From Selaginella tamariscina (Eukaryota; Streptophyta; Lycopodiopsida; Selaginellales; Selaginellaceae), in the NCBI GenBank assembly GCA_003024785.1, contig PUQB01000468.1:124001-188000 (forward strand): a stretch of 64,000 nucleotides of DNA, given 5' to 3'. The notes below the pieces were generated by a model that did not search any database, was not told the origin of the DNA, and saw only the letters and a program-made list of their open reading frames with translations. The position numbers and the translations under genes are program-made. Of the stretch, positions 59,560 through 64,000 are shown one piece after another (position 1 is the stretch's first letter; the number at the start of each line of letters is the position of its first letter).

Positions 59560-61340
59560 GGGACTCCACAAGCCAAATGTGGTGCTTCTCAAGAAGCCTT
59601 AGTGATCGCCAGGATGCTGTGGAGAGCGTCCAACTCCAGAGGTCTGAACCGGCAAGCCGGCCTTACCTCAGAAGTACTGGAAGGTGTTGGATGGCCTCTA
59701 CCTGGACGCCGCGAGGGTCCGTGTATAGGGTAGGGGAGTTCTACTATGGTGGTTTGGCAGAGAGCGTTGGTCAGCCTAAGAGTGGGACAAGCGGGAAATC
59801 CCCGCTTGTAAGGTGAATAGAAGGAGTATGGATATATTATATTGCTTGTCTGAGTACAAACTATCTCCAACAGAGGAGCAAGATACAAGACGCAGACTTG
59901 ACTCCCAAAAGACCCCGACCCACTACCAGCCTTCCTGCTTATATAGTGGGTTATCTAGCGCTGGACCCTAGGTACAGGTGGCACCTTCCTACTAGTCTGC
60001 CGCCTTGTGATAGAGTCCTATTTGTCTCATTTATGCGCCTCTCTCACGCGTGCTGTCCTATGTACCCTAGGTAGTTGGTCCGGACGAGCAGATCTACACC
60101 TGGTTACGCCGCCGCTTGACATCTGTTGCCATCAGTTTGTACCTGCGGTACCTTCCTTATCCGGCGCTTTGTCCTGTCGCTCGTCCGTGCTAGCTGGCCG
60201 TTTAACGGTGTCTGACCACCGTCAACCAGATGCCCGGACTTATTTGTTGGCACGTCCTCGGGCCATGTGCTCTAGACATCCACCCCTTGGAGCTCCCAGT
60301 ACATGGCGATTTCGTTCTCCGTTGCGGCTAGCATGGTCTTCAGTGTGGTGATGGTCGCCTCCTGTAGCGCGATCACCCTCCAGAGCTTTGCCTCGAACCC
60401 TGCTTGTTGCTCCGGAACCTGCTTGAGCTGACCCTCTGGTCGTCGGGGACTCCGCATGCTAGATGTGGTGCTTCTCAGGAAGCTGCAATGGTCGCCAGGA
60501 CGCTGTTGAGAGCGTCCAACTCCGGGGGTTCGGACCGGCAAGTTAGGCCTTACCTCAGGAGTAGTGGAAGGTATTGGATGGCCTCTACCCGGACGCCGCG
60601 AGGGCCCGTGTACAGGTAGGGGAAGTTCTACTGCAGGGACTTGGCAGAGAGTGTTGCTGAGCCCAGGAGTAGGGCAAGCGGGGAACGCCCGCTTGTAAGG
60701 TGAATAGAAGGAAAATGGATATATATATATATTGACTGTCCGAGTATAAACTATCTCCAATAGAGGAGCAAGATATAAGACGCAGACTTGACTCCTAAAG
60801 ACCCCGACCCACTACCCGCCTTCCTGCTTATATAGTGGGTTACCTAACGCTAGACCCTAGGTACAGGTGGCACCCTCCTACTGGTCTGCCGCCATGTGAT
60901 AGAGTCCTGCCTGTCACATTTATGTGCCTCCCTCATGCGTGCTATCCTACGTACCTAGGGTAGTTGGTTTGGACGATTGGATCTACGCCTAGTTACACCG
61001 CCGCCTAACATTGGTCGCTATCAGTTCATACCTAAAGTACCTCCCTTATCCGGTGCTTCGTCCCATCGCTCGTCTGTGTTGGTTGACATCCCCGCCGGCT
61101 GGCCGTGTGACGGTGTCGGACCATCGTCAACCAGATGCCCGGACTTATTTGTTGGCACGTCCTTGGGCCATGTGCTTTAGGCATCTGCCCCCTGGAGCTC
61201 CCGGTACATGGCGATTTCGTTCTCTGTTGCAGCTAGCGTGGTCTTTAGTGTGGTGATGGTCACCTCCCGTAGCGCGATCACCCTCTAGAGCCTTGCCTCA
61301 GCCCTGCCTGTTGCTCCCGAACCTGCTTGAGCTGACCCTT
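59560..61340. repeat. Tandem duplication of about 890 bases, retroelement 3' end
   Basis: Copy 1 (about 59560-60445) and copy 2 (about 60446-61340) share GGTGCTTCTCA, GGATGGCCTCTAC, GGACGCCGCGAGGG, CCTGCTTATATAGTGGGTTA, AACCAGATGCCCGGACTTAT, TACATGGCGATTTCGTTCTC and GAACCTGCTTGAGCTGACCC in the same order. On the minus strand each copy begins with the end of a coiled-coil frame (LKQVPEQQAGFEAKLW, TTLKTMLAATENEIAMYWEL). So it duplicates the end of that frame plus downstream, possibly LTR, sequence. It is GC-rich against its AT-rich surroundings. Confidence 0.8.
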
Positions 61341-63001
61341 CAAGTCCTATGCCGTTCTCGTGAGTGTTGCAACTCCTGTTCCCTTGCCACGAGGAGTTGG
61401 GCCTGTAGCTAGGTGTGTACCTCTAGCTCCCTGATGGTCCGTGCCGAGTCCTATGGGTCTTCGACTTTTCGGCGCTCCGCGAGTGGGGAGACGGTTAGCA
61501 AAGCTCCATACTACTCGGGTGTGGGTCTCTCTGAGGAAGATGCGGGGATGATTTCGAGCTTGGCTGGAGACTCGGTGCAGCTCTTCTTTGGCCGTGGCCA
61601 GCTCTTGGTGAACCCGGTTGAGCTCTGCTTTGTGCTGCTCAAGTGTGGATCCAAGCTCAAAAACCTGTCGCTCCTTCTTCGTCGTGACCTGCTCAAACTC
61701 TCGTCCTAGTTGGTCGTGGAGCTTTTGGATGTGGTCATACTTGATTTGTAGCTGATCCAAGCTGTCGATTAACTGTTGACACGTCTCCTCAGCTTGCTTC
61801 CTCCCGGCTTCGCGATGTCCCAAAGGTGGACTCCCTGATAAGCTGGTCCGAGTACTCCCAGACCTCCTTTTGAGCGGTTCGGTAGTTGTCCGTGAGCTCC
61901 TGTATTATTGCGTCGTGCTCTGCGATAACCCCGGGAGATCCAACCCATTGTACACTGCTATGGCCCGTGGTGGAGGCCCTTCGATCCTTTCCTTGCGGTC
62001 CTCTTCCCCTGCAGGGGAGTCTTCTCTCGCACATTTCCGCGAAGACTCTAGAGTGTCCGGCTGTTTCCCTTCTTCGGTTTGGCTAGGACCCGCCTGTTCC
62101 CCTGCCCCCGATTCCCCAATGGCATCTGAGTAGAACTGCTTCGGTAGGGGAATGAGCTTCGGTTGATGATCTAGGCGATCATCACGCTAAGGTGGCCTGC
62201 CGTTGTGAGCCTTTGTTCGGTTCCCTTCCGGATCCCGTTGATGCCGCGGGTCAGGGCTGGTATCATGTAGTGCCTGAGGTAGTCCGCCCAGTCCACTATG
62301 ACTCCTTCCCAGGCGCTGCAAAGGGCGCTCGCCAGTTGCGTGGCAACCCGCCTCTCTGTTCTTCCGGTGAACATAAACACCGTAAGCGCCAGGAACTCGT
62401 CCACTTTGTCCCCTTCCTGTATGGAGAGTTGGGACATCGCGATTTCATCCCGTTTGGTGGGGAACCACTAGCGTTTGAGTTCCCCAGGTCGTCCAGGAGT
62501 GTGCCGTTTTCCGGTAGATAGAACATTGTGGCTAGCTTGTTGAGATCCTCGCAGAGCCGCCTAATCTGAATTGCAGCTCCTCTCACTTGGTTTTCCTCGT
62601 CTCCAGCTGTACAGTCTGGATGAAATGGCTGGCCCGCGCTGCGAATCTGGGCTTCTCCACTTCTCCCCACGGGGATCAAAAAGTCCAAGCAGTCGCATCT
62701 TCTTCCGCACCCTCCGCACGTTGGGTTTGTTAATTAACTCCTAAAATCTGGAGAACCTAGGGGCCACGAGCGCCACGCTCCTATCCTGGCCCTCGTACCG
62801 CACCCGGGCGTGTTGGATGGTCACCGGCTTATTCTGCGTGGTCCACTCCATCATCTTTACTGCTGGGGAATGGTCGATCTTCCTGTGAAAAGTGGTGTGC
62901 CCTGGCTCACCCCTTGTTGTCTTTCCGAAGATGGTGCCTACGTGGCAGCCTACCTCGCTGAATACGCTCGATGCATCCTTCCATGCACCATAATCAGGCA
63001 T
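61341..63001 (-). pseudogene. Coiled-coil and gag-like frames downstream of gypsy integrase
   Basis: Minus-strand fragments in several frames. PRFSRF and QHARVRYEGQDRSVAL lie within 63001-62741. IQIRRLCEDLNKLATMFYLP is at 62688-62296, and VDEFLALTVFMFTGRTERRV at 62437-62171. A strongly heptad stretch at 61823-61347 reads CQQLIDSLDQLQIKYDHIQK, then LHDQLGREFEQVTTKKERQV and so on. They lie after the integrase in the direction of transcription, where some gypsy lineages carry an extra ORF; they could instead be gag of an adjacent element. Frames are broken and function is unknown. Confidence 0.5.
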
Positions 63002-63039
63002 TAATGGTGCTGCCTGCCATTATTGCCCGTTTTACATGC

Positions 63040-64000
63040 TCACGCGTGTGGTCCACCCTCGTGAACCATGTGACCTTGTGAGCTGGCCACTCGTGTGGGA
63101 CTGGAGTCCCCGCTCTCCAGTTGAGTGCCCTTTCCCCCGGTTCTTAACGCCACTACTCCAGTCGTGCCTTCGCCCCAAAGGCCCGTGGGGTTTACCTCTC
63201 TCTCTTGTTTCCCCCAAGCAAGGGTTCTTGTTGAGTGAATGTATGGCTTGAGATGGTTGCCGTTAACCTTCTGTTGTAATGACTGCCCATTGGCCCCTAG
63301 GAGAATCGTGCCATTGTCGAAGGTTTTTAGCACCTCATATGGTCCTTTCCATCTGGCCAGAATTTGCCTTTCCGGAGTGCCTGTGGTTTCTTGAACCACC
63401 ATACCCACTGTCCTGGTTTATATTCTCGGAGTTTCTTTTTCCTGTCTCTAGCTTGTTTAGTCTGCTATTGTCGATTTTCTCTCGTCAACTGTGCTAGAAA
63501 TCGTACTTCGTCCAATTGTTCCAGTTGTTCCAATCTTTTTCGCGCAGCCGCTGGTTTTCTATGATCCTGTGGTCCAGGCTTGTCCGTAAGCTGGGTATGG
63601 TGAACTCCCATGGCATGATGGCCTCCAGACCATAGGCTAGTTGGAAGGGTGTTGTTCCCATTGCGGTTTTGAAGGATGTCCGGTACGCCCATAACACCGA
63701 TGGTAGCATTTCTTCCCAACGCCTAGGTTCCATGTGGCAAAGCTTCCTCAAGATGGTGACCAGCACCTTGTTTGTGGACTCGGCCTGTCCATTCCCTGTG
63801 GATAGTAGGCTGTTGACGTGCAATGCTTGATGACAAATGCCTTGACCAATTCTCGGACTATCTCGTTGATAAAGTGGCTCCCCTGGTCTGACACCAGCTC
63901 CAGCGAGCATCTGAACCGTGTTAGAATGTTTGTATAGATGAACCTTGCTATCTATCCTGTCGTTGCCTCCTTGAGTGCCTTTGCTTCTACCCATTTTGTG
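63040..64000 (-). pseudogene. Ty3/gypsy integrase, C-terminal half (runs off window)
   Basis: Minus-strand frame 63994-63494 carries GNGQAESTNKVLVTILRKL, EEMLPSVLWAYRTSFKTAMG and TPFQLAYGLEAIMPWEF, the end of a gypsy integrase core. Frame 63408-63240 carries ILARWKGPYEVLKTFDNGTI and VNGNHLKPYIHS, the integrase C-terminal SH3-like domain. A frame change separates them. The rest of pol should lie beyond 64000. It is a different gypsy lineage from the fragment at 58624-59540, judged by the divergent motifs. Confidence 0.85.

Overview
This is eukaryotic nuclear DNA from a non-seed land plant, most likely a lycophyte such as Selaginella. The evidence is combined: many short GT-AG introns in AT-rich DNA; a P5B-type ATPase gene, a class flowering plants are reported to lack; tandem genes for terpene synthases of the microbial type (MTPSL), known from lycophytes, ferns, liverworts and hornworts; and a kelch F-box gene, a plastid fibrillin gene and plant Ty1/copia, Ty3/gypsy and PIF/Harbinger elements. 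The genus is an inference.

Layout. 1-3893 and 31827-35555 are the arms of a large, very young inverted duplication. Each arm carries a 4-coumarate:CoA ligase-like (4CL-like) gene and, tail to tail with it, an Asn-rich membrane-protein gene. The 27.9 kb between the arms holds a Harbinger relic, a degenerate HAD-like gene, an orphan membrane exon, a P5B ATPase gene of about 24 exons (8138-15447), a tRNA-Asp (16323-16394, minus), a kelch F-box gene (16620-17782), a two-unit tandem duplication with a small inserted DNA element (18075-22750), two members of an unknown family (22850-23220 and 26356-26691), a PAP/fibrillin gene (25213-26229), and a transposase-like gene (28583-31075) flanked by inverted repeats. 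Right of the duplication lie a third 4CL-like gene ending in the peroxisomal signal SKL (36623-38499), a complete but decayed copia element (39249-43928), a long imperfect palindrome (46.2-49.75 kb), a tandem duplication with two MTPSL genes (52215-53406 broken, 55210-56387 intact), and decayed gypsy sequence from 58.6 kb to the window end.

How genes relate. The three 4CL-like genes form a local cluster, and at least two encode a C-terminal SKL. This suggests peroxisomal acyl-activating enzymes (OPC-8:CoA-ligase type) rather than cytosolic lignin 4CL. The kelch F-box protein resembles the plant group that targets phenylpropanoid enzymes or type-B response regulators; a link to the 4CL genes is only conjecture.

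Two overall signals stand out. First, many introns begin directly in a GT microsatellite, and at least five have a complementary CA tract before the acceptor, so the transcript could fold into a GU:AC hairpin that brings the splice sites together. Second, nearly every host gene carries single-base indels, mostly apparent deletions in short runs, with conserved sequence continuing in the next frame. This looks more like residual assembly error than decay, so the pseudogene calls below are provisional.
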